DNA from: Polytrichum commune
Taxonomy: Eukaryota > Streptophyta > Polytrichopsida > Polytrichales > Polytrichaceae
Assembly (NCBI GenBank): GCA_950295325.1
Contig: OX485804.1
Coordinates: forward strand, 19,470,001-19,534,000
Direction: 5' to 3'
DNA: 64,000 nucleotides
Part shown: piece by piece, positions 46,930 through 58,149 of the stretch
Layout: every line of letters starts with the position of its first letter
Position numbering within the stretch: the stretch's first letter is position 1
Notes under the pieces: model-generated
Told to the model about the DNA's origin: nothing
What the model saw: only the letters and a program-made list of their open reading frames with translations
Database searches by the model: none
Position numbers and translations under genes: made by a program

Positions 46930-47215
46930 TGTTCACTCTCTACTTAGTTCTTCCTTGTGTTTTTTGTTACGCTCTTTGAAATTGGTGGGACTCGGATGTG
47001 GGAATGATGCACTTCATCCAAACTTTAACGGACGAATGTTTAAGTTATACCTCCGTCCAAAATATTACTGTGTCTCCCTCCACGTTGCCACGTGTCTTTC
47101 TTGCATTCGCTGCTGCCTTTTGAGTCCTACGTGGAACTTGCAGACAGGCACGAACACAGATGAATTAGAGCTCCTTCTAAGATATCCTTATTTGTAGTGG
47201 GGCACTGTGGCAAAT
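46930..47215. repeat. Dispersed repeat family, copy 1
   Basis: This copy shares with three others the ordered words TTCACTCTCTAC, GGTGGGACT(C/T)GGATG, ATGATGCACTTCATCC, AACTTTAACG, CCACGTGTC, GAGTCC and TGGAACTTGCA. It has the strongest GC content of the four. No terminal repeats or coding capacity are visible. Confidence 0.75.
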
Positions 47216-47313
47216 AAAATTAAAATTTGTGTATGGATTCCATTCAGTTGACCCAATGCCCCTTTCCCACCTAACTTTACCAAATAATCAAAGTCTTTCC
47301 TAAAAACCAGGTA

Positions 47314-48172
47314 CAGTCTAACCTTGGTAATGTCACACCATCCGTTTCACCAAAAGAGTGATATAAACAAGGTGTGACATATTTGATAATGTCACATTTT
47401 GAAGATTTGTGCCTAATGTGATATTATCAAAAAATTAGGTAGAAAATCAAAATAAAATTACAATGTAAAAAAGAAAATAACAAATACGAGACTTCAATGT
47501 TTTTGAATGTAAATCTAATTCAAAATTGTGAATAACAACAAGAGCACATCATAATGTGTCATTGAGATCAGGTAAAGACCTCTCACTAGAGACAAAGAAG
47601 CTTCTAATGTCACATCGTTTTGTTGATGTTAAATGTGCAACACCAATTCTAATGAGTTTGTCATGGATTTTTTCCATTCCTAGCAACTCCAGAGTGTTGA
47701 AAATCTGAGAACCTTGGCTAGCCATAAAATTCAAAACATCTTTAGCATATTTTTGTGCATCGCTTAGCTTCACTACTTTAGACTCATCATCACTGCTATC
47801 AACAATCAATGGGTCTACTTCCATGAAATCAAGAACTTGTTCACCATCTTGCAATAATTGCACAAGCTCTTCAATAGAATATTCCATCTCAAAATCATCT
47901 TCACCTTCCATGTTTATGTACTCCAAAGAACAAAGCTTTTCTACAGGACCCTTTCGACTACTACAATATGTCCATCCAACCATCACATACAATCCATCCA
48001 TACTTGGTATTATCACATTTACACTACGGATTTTGGAAAAAAACAATGACATTACTAAGGGTGATAGGGATAATAACGAGGGAGTTTTACACTAAGAAAA
48101 TCGGTTTCAAACTTTTAGGTGACAATATCAAGGTGTTCTATTAACAAGGGTGACATTATCAAGGTTAGACTG
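47314..48172 (-). mobile_element. pogo/Tigger-like DNA element (859 bp)
   Basis: The ends are CAGTCTAACCTTGGTAATGTC and its complement with one mismatch (GACATTATCAAGGTTAGACTG). A TA duplication sits at 47312-47313 and 48173-48174. Termini beginning CAGT plus a TA target fit the pogo branch of Tc1/mariner. A minus-strand frame (48052-47549) remains. Confidence 0.88.
47549..48052 (-). pseudogene. Transposase C-terminal remnant of the pogo-like element
   Basis: An open frame of ~165 codons with an acidic middle (EDDFEMEYSIEELVQLL) and a helix-rich tail (SDAQKYAKDVLNFMASQG, ELLGMEKIHDKLIRI). It lacks the DDE catalytic core and the CENP-B-like DNA-binding part, so it cannot be an active transposase. 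Its place inside matching inverted repeats suggests the transposase tail left by an internal deletion. I do not recognise the sequence from any host gene. Confidence 0.55.
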
Positions 48173-48174
48173 TA

Positions 48175-49296
48175 AAGCTCTCTTGGTTGTAGCAAAGTCA
48201 TATGGCCATCCCAATGCACTTACAAGAACTTGCTACATAGATTTTCGAGTAGGTTTTACTTAAGAAGTTTTCACACATGTTCTTTGTTTTATCTACCAAG
48301 CAATGTATGTTGGATAGTTTTTGTCCCATCCCCAAATGCCTTACTACTCATCTATCTTACCATTGGTTTTTGTTCATGAAGTTCCTTGTGCCCTCATAGC
48401 TAAGACTAAAAGCAACCAATCACAAGGGCGGGAGGCGACACTTTTAAAGGTCCTACATGCTTGCCTCATGTCTAGGTACCGATGGGAGGGTCGGTGCTTG
48501 AGGCTTAAAACCTCCAATTTCAAACCATGCCACATCATTTGTCAACTAGGCTCGGGATTAGATAATGTCGATGGTGTGAAGGCCGTGTTTTTATAACCAA
48601 CTTTTAAGCTTAGCTAAAGTCAAGTGGGAAGGGGGCATAAGGTGTGTGGCCCCTATGTAGGCAATTCCAACTCCACACATGCACACTCCCTTTATGCTCT
48701 CTCTCTCTCTCTCTAGTTACTACACTAAATATGATATTCAATGTTACTTACTATTTGAAATTACACAAAGCTATATATATTTATTGTATATCTCACATTT
48801 TACAAACACATGTCAAATTGGTTGTTTGGACATTATAGAACAACTTTACTTGGTAAGAAATTACATCAATGTTAAAAAGATATAGCATGGCGAAATTCCA
48901 ACTGGTAAGTGACATCAAATATCATATTCAGTGCAGTTCTTCCAACTTCCCTTGTTGATTTTGGTGGGACTTGGATGTTGGGATGATGCACTTCTCAACC
49001 TCCGATAAATAGTGTTATTGTGCATCCCTCCAACTTTGCCATGTGTCGTCCTTACATTGGTTGAGACATCTTGAGTCCCACTTGGAACTTGCAAACATGC
49101 TCAAAGAAAGATGAATTAGTGTGTCTTCTACAAGATTCTTAGGAAAACACGCTACTTATTTGCAATGGGGCACCGCCCACAAACAAACTAGATGTACTCA
49201 AGGTGTGTGATCTCCTATTTCAAGTACTTCCAACTCCACGTGCATTTATGTGCACTATGTTCTTTCTATTTTCTCCCTTTTTCTTTACTCTCTATC
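48175..49296. other. Spacer with dispersed repeat copy 2
   Basis: No gene. A CT microsatellite lies at about 48697-48715. The dispersed repeat (second copy) covers about 48950-49190. At 49195-49296 the beginning of a further unit (AAGGTGTGTG, CCAACTCCACGTGCA) is cut by the MITE that follows. Confidence 0.6.
48950..49190. repeat. Dispersed repeat family, copy 2
   Basis: It contains GGTGGGACTTGGATGTTGGG, ATGATGCACTTC, CCATGTGTCGTCCTTACATT, GGTTGAGACATCTTGAGTCC and GGAACTTGCAAACATGC, followed by AAGATGAATTAG. This is the best-matching partner of copies 1 and 3. Confidence 0.8.
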
Positions 49297-49299
49297 TAA

Positions 49300-49853
49300 G
49301 GGGCACTTCACACACGAGCCAAGAGCCGTGACCTTGTAATGGTGAGGACCCTTGACTCTCATCCAAAGGCCGTACCATGGGTGTTGGGAAAGCCGTTTTA
49401 TGTAGTTATGGGCCCTCAAGCATAGTGTGAAGTGAGAATGGACCATGTTGTGAGACCATTGCATATTTTGTTGGCGGAAAAAGGGGAGGATTTGGTTTAA
49501 TATAATATGTCTCAAACTCTATCAATTACTTGGTGATGTTTGTCTGTCCTGGAATTTGTTCTAGAATTTGCCCTACAATCTATCATGTTGGAAACATAAT
49601 TATGAAAAGTTATGATCTCCCAAAATTTGCGCTAATGGTTTAGGGAATCAAAATTATGGGAGAGCATGAAACCTTACCCATAGTCCGTCATGTAGGACTC
49701 CATGTAGACTTTTCATCCATGAAATCTTCTTTGGGCCTTTAGGCCTTCACCTCCATGTGTAAAGTGAACTTGAACAATCTCCGCCCTTTCAACCAATGAG
49801 AACTCTTAGATTGCAATGGTCATGGGCCTTCAATCTTGTGTGTTAAGTGGCCC
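49300..49853. mobile_element. Tourist/PIF-Harbinger-like MITE, copy 2 (554 bp)
   Basis: It begins GGGGCACTTCACACACGAGC and ends TGTTAAGTGGCCC, flanked by TAA on both sides (49297-49299 and 49854-49856). The interior matches the copy at 18037-18504, with ~90 bp extra sequence in the middle. It is inserted in a unit of the dispersed repeat family. Confidence 0.8.
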
Positions 49854-49856
49854 TAA

Positions 49857-50419
49857 GGTAGAAAGTGCCTATGACAAACATTTATAGCAAATGAGACCCT
49901 TAACATGTATAAAATACTTCACAAAATTTCTCAACAATTTAGCATATCCATAAGGACACCAACACACTCGAGTTCATCAAATTTTAACATTGTGTGAGAT
50001 AGAGTAGAGATGCTCATAACATATCACTGAAGATATGGAGAAGTATAAGGCAATGCAATTTTTTTTCATATGTAGGAAGATAGAAATCACGAGTACTACA
50101 AAAATATTTGTTAATTTTATTCCTAAAATTGAATTATTTTGAAGCCAAAAGTTGGCATGAATATATTACCAATGTCTAGAGTTTGCCATAACCGTTTATT
50201 TTAACTGCTCATTCCTCCTCACTTTAGCATTCAAAATCAAGACATGTGTCATGGCATTATTTGTTTAAGCATGACCAAAATTCAATCCCAACCTCATCGA
50301 AACTCCGGTACCTTAGGGATTGCAGATGGGATCTTCATCATGACTAGACGCCTCTACTATAGATATAGTTGTGAAAATTCAAGATTGTATTATGACCCAT
50401 AAATATAAAAAATAAAAAA
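49857..50419. other. AT-rich spacer before the copia-type LTR
   Basis: Nothing recognised: no frame with motifs, no tandem array and no inverted ends. Confidence 0.5.
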
Positions 50420-50676
50420 TATTAGAGTAAAAACTAACTCTATAGAAGTAAAAGCTATCTAGCACTTAGCTTCAATGCTATATAGAACTAGCAATTTACT
50501 CAAGTACGATCTAAAAGTCACCTAACGTTGTAACCCCCACCTAGCCTATAAAAGGCGGCTCTCTCTCACAAAGTTGATACACAAAGAAATACACACAAAT
50601 AATTTGTGTTTGCATTAGTTCTGTACCGTTTGTTTTGTGCAAGAATATGTTTGATGTAAGAGTTTGTAGTATTGTC
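50420..50676 (+). repeat. copia-type 5' LTR
   Basis: It contains TTCAATGCTATATAGAACTAG, GTCACCTA, CCTATAAAAGGCGG (TATA box) and ATGTAAGAGTTTGTAGTA, all of which recur inverted at 54349-54588. Ends are approximate. Confidence 0.65.
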
Positions 50677-50739
50677 GCAATATGTTATCAACACGAGTTT
50701 GATCTCATCCCTCTTGCATCTTAGATTTCCATACAACAT

Positions 50740-53700
50740 CGTCTTTGGTTTTTGCTTTCTCGCAATAACATAAAACATTATTTCTGCAATATTGTTGTCG
50801 TTGCTACTATTACTAGAGTTGATTGTTGCCATAATTGGTGCTCAGTTTCACATTTTCGCTGCTCCCCTTCTTCCTTTGCTACTCCTCATGGCGGAACCTT
50901 CATTAAAGCGACCCAACGAGAGCAATACACATATGCAACCCTTATGTTCGAAGCTTTGGAAGCAAGGCTTCACCATGAGAAGACCATCTTCCTTCCCCAA
51001 GCTTGCAACGATTGGATTCATTTGAGGGTTATGGATTTCCTTAATTTCTTGGCGTTCAACGCGGAACTCCACCGGATTACAACCCAGCTGCGACTGTGTG
51101 GAGATGAGATCGCAAAGAAAAAACTCATAGATAAGACTTTCTCTACCTTTCCTCCTACTTCTGCCCTTCTAGCACAACAATACCGCAATATGAAGTTTAA
51201 AATGCATTCATAGTTAATGTCTTACATTTTGCTTGCGGAGAAACAACAATTGTTCTTATTGCAAAACGCACAATCCAGACCCACAAAGGAAGTACACACT
51301 TTGATGGTGGCACAAAAACCACGAGGCAGTAGCCAAGGTAGAACTGGCCTCGACAATATTCGTCAAAATTAAAAGATAAGTCATCTGACAAACCTTACTA
51401 TGGGGGTAAATTTAAATCATCGCGCGGAACTTGTGATTGCCATAGCTTGGGTAGGTTTGGATACTTAGCTAGAGATTGCAAACTCTAGAGTATTTTGTAA
51501 AAATATATCAAAAGTTGCAGTGTCTAAAGTCTAGACATAGGGAAACTCACACACTAGATGTTTTGTCACTAGACAATGTGGATCCCGAGAACTTTATGGT
51601 GGGCATGGATAAGTCTAGGGCTAACTCTAATGTAGCCCTATTGGACAATGCCACCATGCATACGATCTTACGAGATCCAAAATACTTTATATTTTCCAAC
51701 CACGAAGCTGATGTTTGGCAAGAGTGTGATGTTACCACAATTGTTGGAAGACGGAATTTTAAATTATGTGAGGGCCACGCAACTATAGTATTGTCTAGGG
51801 GGACCTCCCTCCGGTGTACAAATGCAATGTACTCTCCCACAACTCCCCGGAGTTTGATTAGCTATTGAGATCTCAAGGCTAATGGGATCCACATCCTCAT
51901 TATGTTGAGGAATGGTGAAGAAACATTAGAGCTCAGGCAAGGACCACGTCTCCTTGCCACCGCGCATGCGGGAGCCAATGTCTTATATGAGATACACATC
52001 CACACTGAGGTGAATGTGGACCGAGTGTTAGAGCTCAAGTAAGGGCTACGTCCACTTACCATTGCACATGCGGGAGCTGATGACTTGAGAATATCCAGTA
52101 GCACTACGGTCTCTAGTAATGGAGATCCGATTAAACATCCCAAGGGCTCTATTTCTCCGTGATCAAGGTTGGATTGTGACATGGCAGGTTTGGGCATCAT
52201 GTGACCACGATGTTCTGCCGCACGTTGCCAATACTCACGGGATATGCGGTTTGCCCCAATGATGCCAACAAGGTGGATGACTGCATTGCGTGCTCGTAGG
52301 GAAAACTGATCCAGTGACCGTTCCGGTGGAAATTGCTAACGAAGCTCCCACCATAACTTCAACGACTGCAAGGTGATGTCCGTGGACCCATCAACCCTCC
52401 ATCATGACCTTTCAGTTATTTTATGGTCCTAGTTGATGCATTTGTAACACATTTTTAAGTTTCACTTTGGAGTACCATAAACATGGTCTTCCCAAAGTTG
52501 TTAGCTATGATGCTCAAGTTCCGAACTCACTATCTATATTGTTTTGTAAAAACACTGAGGATGGACAATGCCAAGGAGTTTATATCTCAACAATTTTAGG
52601 ATTATTGTGTAGCATCATGTATTAGTTTGACTTACTCAGTACCTTATGAGCATTTTCAAAACTATCTAGCTGAATTTTTTATCAAAAAGATTCAGCTCAT
52701 TACACGACCTCTTTTGATCCATGTTAAATTTTCCTTTAGTTTTTAAAATCATGTTGTCCTTCATGCTGCTACGCTCCTTAGATTATGTCCTACTATGTAT
52801 AATTATCATTCTCCTTTTGAGTTGACCTCATGACAAGTTCCTAACGTTGCCCATTTAAGAACTTTCAGATGTCAAGCTTGGGTTCCTGTAGCAGAACGAC
52901 ATAAAAAACATTTGGTAGTCATCATCAGGAAGGTATTTACGTAGGTTTTGATTCGCCTAGCATTATACGTTATGTCATTCCATCAATCGGGACTCTCCAA
53001 CGAACTCCATTCCAAAATTGTCATTTTGAGAAAACTTAGTTTCCATCGGTAGAAACCCCCAAATCCAATCATGGTTTGGAGTTCTGAACTCAAGAGACAT
53101 TCACTTAGAACCCTGACCCTCAAATTGCTATCATTGTTTTAGAAGTTAGTAAATTTTTGCATCTCAAGTCTCTCGCTGAGAAATTACCTGATGGTTTTAA
53201 CAACATTGTTAGGATCACTCGCAACCCACTGTTGGGTATTGGCTCATCACCCGTCAATGTTTTGCCTCAGAAATGTAGTTTTGACTCAATCCTACCTTCT
53301 CCCAAAATGCTCGGAACTGATCCACTTAGTCTTCAGTATAATCTCTCAACTCTCTCGAATTCTCATCTTGTGACGCTAGATGAAGCCAAATCTAGTCATG
53401 ATTGGCCTCAATGGTTATAAACCTTAAACGTTGAGTATTATTCCCTGAGGAAACATAACGTATTTGGTCCTTTGGTCACTAACCTTACCACCAAGCTTGT
53501 AGGATTCAAACTTATTTTTACTAAGAATTAAAATGTTGAAGGGCATGTTGTTCAGTATAAAGTCCACCTAGTCGCCCAAGGGTTCACCCAGCGACTTGGA
53601 GCAGATTATGATTTTACCTACTCTCTTGTTAAAGACTCGAGCATTTTTCGTTACCTACTAAGCATGGTTGTGCAGTATTCCTCATAAATTCAACATCTTG

Positions 53701-54335
53701 ATGTCGATATTGCTTAGCTTTATGGTCCCCTAGATGTTGTCATACATATCATGCCTCCACCTGACTTCCTCTAGGAAACTCCACTAGAAAACACTTAGGG
53801 ATCTTATTCTGGCCTCCAAATCCAGAAAGCTCTCTATGGCCTAAAACAAGCCAGTACAATGTGGTACAAGCACCTACGAGATTTTTTTGCTTCACCACTA
53901 GTTTCAACATGATCAAACCTTGTCCCATCTCTTCATCTTGAAAGACATAACCGGCTTTGTGATCATTGCAATATATGTTGATGATCTTAACTTTCTAGGC
54001 ACACCGGGCACTTGCAGTCGTGTCTTGAGCTTGCTCACCACTCAATTCAAAATGAAGTTGCTAGGCAAGACTACTTTCTGTCTAGGCCTTCAAGTGGCTT
54101 ACTTACATAATGGGAGTATTTTTCTTCATTAAACCACTTATACTCAAAACCTCTTGAAGAGGTTTCATATAGACCATGCGAATCCACTTTCTACCCCCAT
54201 GATGGGACGACGTAGAACACTTGATGATCCTACCGTCCTTGCCAGGAGGAGGAGGAGGAATTCTATGATAAGAACATGTACCTCACAACCGTAGAAGCTT
54301 TTGTGTACTTGTCTACATACACGTGCTTGAATACG
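50740..54335 (+). pseudogene. copia gag-pol remnant
   Basis: Gag: [19 protein letters not shown] and [15 protein letters not shown] (about 51060-51210), then a broken zinc knuckle (GRFGYLARDC, ~51450). Protease: VALLDNATMHTIL (~51635), with Asn in place of the Ser/Gly of the usual DSG/DSA site. Integrase remnants run 52-53 kb with many stops. Reverse transcriptase: QGFTQRLGADYDFTYS, ALYGLKQA, IYVDDLNFLG (YVDDL at 53973-53987) and STPMMGRR. Gene order protease-integrase-RT identifies copia rather than Ty3. Numerous stops show it is inactive. Confidence 0.85.
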
Positions 54336-54348
54336 TATTGTCGCAAGA

Positions 54349-54588
54349 TGGTGCCTGGTACTACAAACTCTTACATCATACAGACTCTTGGACATAACAA
54401 ACGGTACATAATTAATGCAACCACAAACTATATATGTGTATTTCTTTGTGTCTCAATTATGTGAGGGAGAGCTACCTTTTATAGGCTAGGATGGGGTTAC
54501 AATGCTAGGTGACTTTTAGATTTACTTAAGTCAACTGCTAGTTCTATATAGCATTGAAGCTAACTGCTAGTTAGCTTTTACTTTAACA
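54349..54588 (-). repeat. copia-type LTR copy, inverted
   Basis: The minus strand begins TGTTAAAGTAAAAGC at 54588 and carries the same CCTATAAAAGG and ATGTAAGAGTTTGTAGTA blocks as the LTR at 50.4 kb. It directly abuts truncated RT/RNase H sequence. Confidence 0.75.
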
Positions 54589-54784
54589 CCGCTCCCAAAG
54601 TAAACATTGTTCATCATTGACATTTTGTGTCATCCGACCAATGTTCAATTCTAATGTGTCAACTAATAATATGATTGGTGTTCATGTTGAAATACGTAGT
54701 TGCCCATTTTGAGATAAAAATAGGTGTTGGAATTGGAATCACTAACAACATTGGATGCTTCTATGTTAGTTAGTCCTACTTTCT

Positions 54785-55050
54785 TTGTTGCATTATTGAA
54801 TATGGTGGGACTTGGATGATGGGATGGTGCACATCATCAAAACTTTAACGACCTCTAGTGAGCTCTCTACTCTCACAAGATATAAGTTTGTTTCCCTCTA
54901 GTTTTGCCACATGTTGTTCCTACATTGGTTGAGATACTTTTGTATCCCACATGGAACCTACAATCTAGTACAAAGAATTATCAAATGGAGCGTCCACTAC
55001 AAGATTAGTACATGTGTTGGAGAACCACAAATAACTTACATGGGCAATGT
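54785..55050. repeat. Dispersed repeat family, copy 3
   Basis: It contains GGTGGGACTTGGATGATGGG, AAAACTTTAACGACC, TTGCCACATGTTGTTCCTAC, TTGGTTGAGATAC and ACATGGAACCTACAA in the family order, followed by the CTACAAGATTAG block. Confidence 0.8.
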
Positions 55051-55984
55051 TGATATTTGACAAAGGGTTTTGCCTCTCATGTGATGGCCAATTTTTACAT
55101 CATTGGTTTTTTGACATGTTGGTCATATTTCAGCATGCCTTTTAACACCTGATTTTTCAAATTCACATCTTTATAAACAATATAGAAATTTGCATATTGT
55201 TTCAATTATATCACTTTTATCATGTAGTTGTTAATGACCTCTATAACCATCATCTGTAATTCAAAATTTCAAATGATATTTTGAGGCAAGACACACCAAA
55301 AATAAATTCAATTTATCACTAGAACGCAACAATCCCCATGTTCCTCCACTCTATAAGAACAACTTGCCAATCAATATCATATGCACTGCATCCACATGGA
55401 GATACATGCATCAATGCATCCAATGTGTTCAAATGCATATGTGATCATAATGCACCCTTACCTATATTTTACTTGGAGAATCCCCTCTCATGTATTGTTG
55501 TATTGGTTGGTATTACAAGCAAAAGTAGTGCAATGCATAAAGCTTGGAAACCTTTGAAGCTTCAACCAACACACCTTTTGTGCAAGACGCCACACAAATC
55601 CTCACATCCTTTGGAGCTCCCCCCTAAGCTTCCCTAAGCTTCTTCCAAGTCATGAGCGATAGAGCAACAAACTCCCTTAGGCAATTGAGACTTGACAAAC
55701 AAAACTCGGCAAGCGGTAATGAATTTCAAGTCTAGATGAGCTGAAAAATGACATGTATTCTAAATTTCCACATGTCAAATGACGGGCATTTTGAGATTGA
55801 TTATGTCAAGTGACATATTGAAGGTCTTGGTCATTTGTCTTTTGACGGGTTAGGTGAGGCTAGTCATGGTGACATGTTGTCAAATGGGTTGTGACACATG
55901 CAAATCTCAACCTTGTACATGGGTTTGAATTCCATCAGCACCTAAGGTGTGTATTGTCAACATTTCCAACTCCACATACAATTC

Positions 55985-56237
55985 TTGTTCATTTTCTTTC
56001 TTTTTCCTTTCTTTTTGTTCACTCTCTACCTATTTCTTCCTACTCTATTTGTTCCATTCTTTGAATTTGACGGGCCTTGGATGTTTGGGATGATACACTT
56101 TATCCAACATTTAATGACCCTTCAAAAAGCTCTTTACTCCAACAAAAAAATAATCATGCTTCCCTCAAGTTTGCCACTCATCATTTGTACATGGGTTGTG
56201 GCCCACTCGAATCCCACATATATCCTACATTTCAACA

Positions 56238-56240
<3 letters not shown>
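55985..56240. repeat. Dispersed repeat family, copy 4
   Basis: It contains TTCACTCTCTACCTATTTCT, CTTTGAATTTGACGGGCCTT, GGGATGATACACTTTATCC, TTTAATGACC and CCTCAAGTTTGCCAC. The right part ends at the AT dinucleotide run. Confidence 0.7.
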
Positions 56241-56272
<32 letters not shown>

Positions 56273-57730
56273 CATGTGGGGTGCTACAAATTATTTATGG
56301 ATTAAATTTGTACCCAAAATATCATATATTTGTGTTGTGGGCAACTTTGGAGTTGGATCACTATGGTTGACTAATTTGGCTAGCAAATGCAAAACTCAAA
56401 TTTGTAAACTAAATACCATAAATGAAGGTAGAGATGCAAAAGGTGTAATATTTGTGAAGAGGTTCTTCGTTTCTCTTTGCTTTCTCGCAAAGCATTATAC
56501 ATATGACTAAGTCAAGATTTTTTTGTGGAATGATCTTTAGACCCTCCTTGTGGTCAATTTGTTATCCTAAGGCAATTACATGAGCCATTGTTGAGCAGTT
56601 ATTATAATCTAAACAATCCATGTCAGTAGTATAATAATATACCATATTCAATTTTATGTAGCAAACGGAAATTTTGACCTTTTTTCTTCTTCTTTTGAAT
56701 TTTTTTGGATATCCCACAACACATCAAATTAGATCATTAAGAAACGATGAAACCGCCATAGTCATGTTCCGTTGCTCAACCTCGCATTTGTTTGACTCTC
56801 CAAATTTTTGTGTAAACTCCAGTCTCCTCGCATTACATGTCCTTACGAGCTTGGCTACAAGGGTTGTCTCTCAAATATGGGTGTTCAATAAAGAAGAATA
56901 ACCAACAAAAAGTTGCATATTAGGTATGTCAAATGCAATATATGAAAACCTTCATCTCCCTCTGCTTATTTTTGGTTGGTTTAATGTCTGCACTTTAAAA
57001 GTGACACTCTTTGAATATGGTAGGAGTTGGAAATTTGGATGCGCATGGGGGATATGATTCATCCCAAAGGCAAACGGTCTCTAAGGTGATTTTACATTGG
57101 TGGCATGATAAACTATGGATTTCAACCATTGAGAGCATGGAAGCTTGGACTTACCACACGGGGTCCTGAGTCTTAAGTCCCAAGTATGATATGGATGCAT
57201 GTATGGCAACATCTTTTTGAAGGTGATGTTTGGGACATGTTGAGAGTTGAGTCGAGCGAAAAGCTAGACCCAACCCTCAAACACAAGTCCCACGAATAGT
57301 TTTGCATGAAAAGTTTTTGGCACAAATTGAAACAAATTCAATTGCAATGGGAAAAAGAAAAAGAAAACAAACAAACACCTCGGAGGTTAACAACAAGCTG
57401 AGGGGACTCGAGAAATAATGCCCATTTAGGGCCTAATCTTTCAAGTAACCACGAGATTGCTACGAGTAGCAATGAGACCTTGGACACACCTAACCTTATC
57501 AAACTCTCTAAGAATGTCTTCATAAGCAACGTCCAAAGTTTTTTTCAAGTCCTAAAGGGTATTTTGCCACTCAAGTTTGCCATAGTCAACCAAGGAATCC
57601 CACAAAATTTGATGTGTTTTCTCCACAAGCCATTGAAGAGCATTAAAGGCCAAATCATTTTGTTGATACCAAATAATCCATGGGAGGCCACTCCTCAAGA
57701 ATAACCAAATATGACTAAAGGATTTTAGTG

Positions 57731-58141
57731 CACGGGGAGGTCACTTCATTGTCAAGTTGACACCACGTGTGGACAAAGTTTGCTACCCCTATATTACATG
57801 CCATATATAATTTTAAAATTTATGATATTTTTTCTACATATACATAACCATTGATAGTATCTTTTGTATACTTTTTTGAAAATTTTTGTCATCTTTGTTT
57901 TTTTTAGTAATTTTTTTAGTTCAATTATGTGTCATTCTAGTTAGAAACGGTATGTTTTATGAAAAAAAACAAATCATCAAATTTAGTAACCACTTTTGAC
58001 TATGTCATAGGTACCGTGTATATCTACTCATGAAAAAAATTTGATAAACTTTTGGCCCATTTTGGTGGTGCAACTTACCAAAAGAAGATTTTTTTTGGTC
58101 GCACGTGGTGTTCAACTTGACAATGGAGTGATCTCTCCATG
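57731..58141. mobile_element. hAT-like MITE (411 bp) with 8-bp target duplication
   Basis: Imperfect ~39-bp terminal inverted repeats: left begins CACGGGGAGGTCACTTCATT, right ends AATGGAGTGATCTCTCCATG. TTTTAGTG is duplicated exactly at 57723-57730 and 58142-58149. An 8-bp duplication and CA..TG ends fit the hAT superfamily. The interior is AT-rich without a reading frame. Confidence 0.88.
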
Positions 58142-58149
58142 TTTTAGTG

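Larger units (their letters stand above)
50420..54588 (+). mobile_element. Degenerate Ty1/copia retrotransposon with an inverted terminal LTR copy
   Basis: A short LTR (~50420-50676) with TATAAAA at 50547 is followed by a decayed tRNA-Met-like primer site (50681-50697). Gag, protease, integrase and reverse transcriptase remnants lie on the plus strand. The coding sequence breaks off early in the RNase H region (YLSTYTCLNT, ~54330), and a ~240-bp LTR copy follows in the opposite orientation (54349-54588). No 5-bp duplication was found around either end. Confidence 0.75.
54589..57722. other. Gene-free region with dispersed repeats 3 and 4
   Basis: No exon found. It holds two members of the dispersed family, an AT dinucleotide run at about 56239-56270, and a possible fifth degraded member near 57010-57060 (CTTTGAATATGGTAGGAGTTGG). 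Confidence 0.5.
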
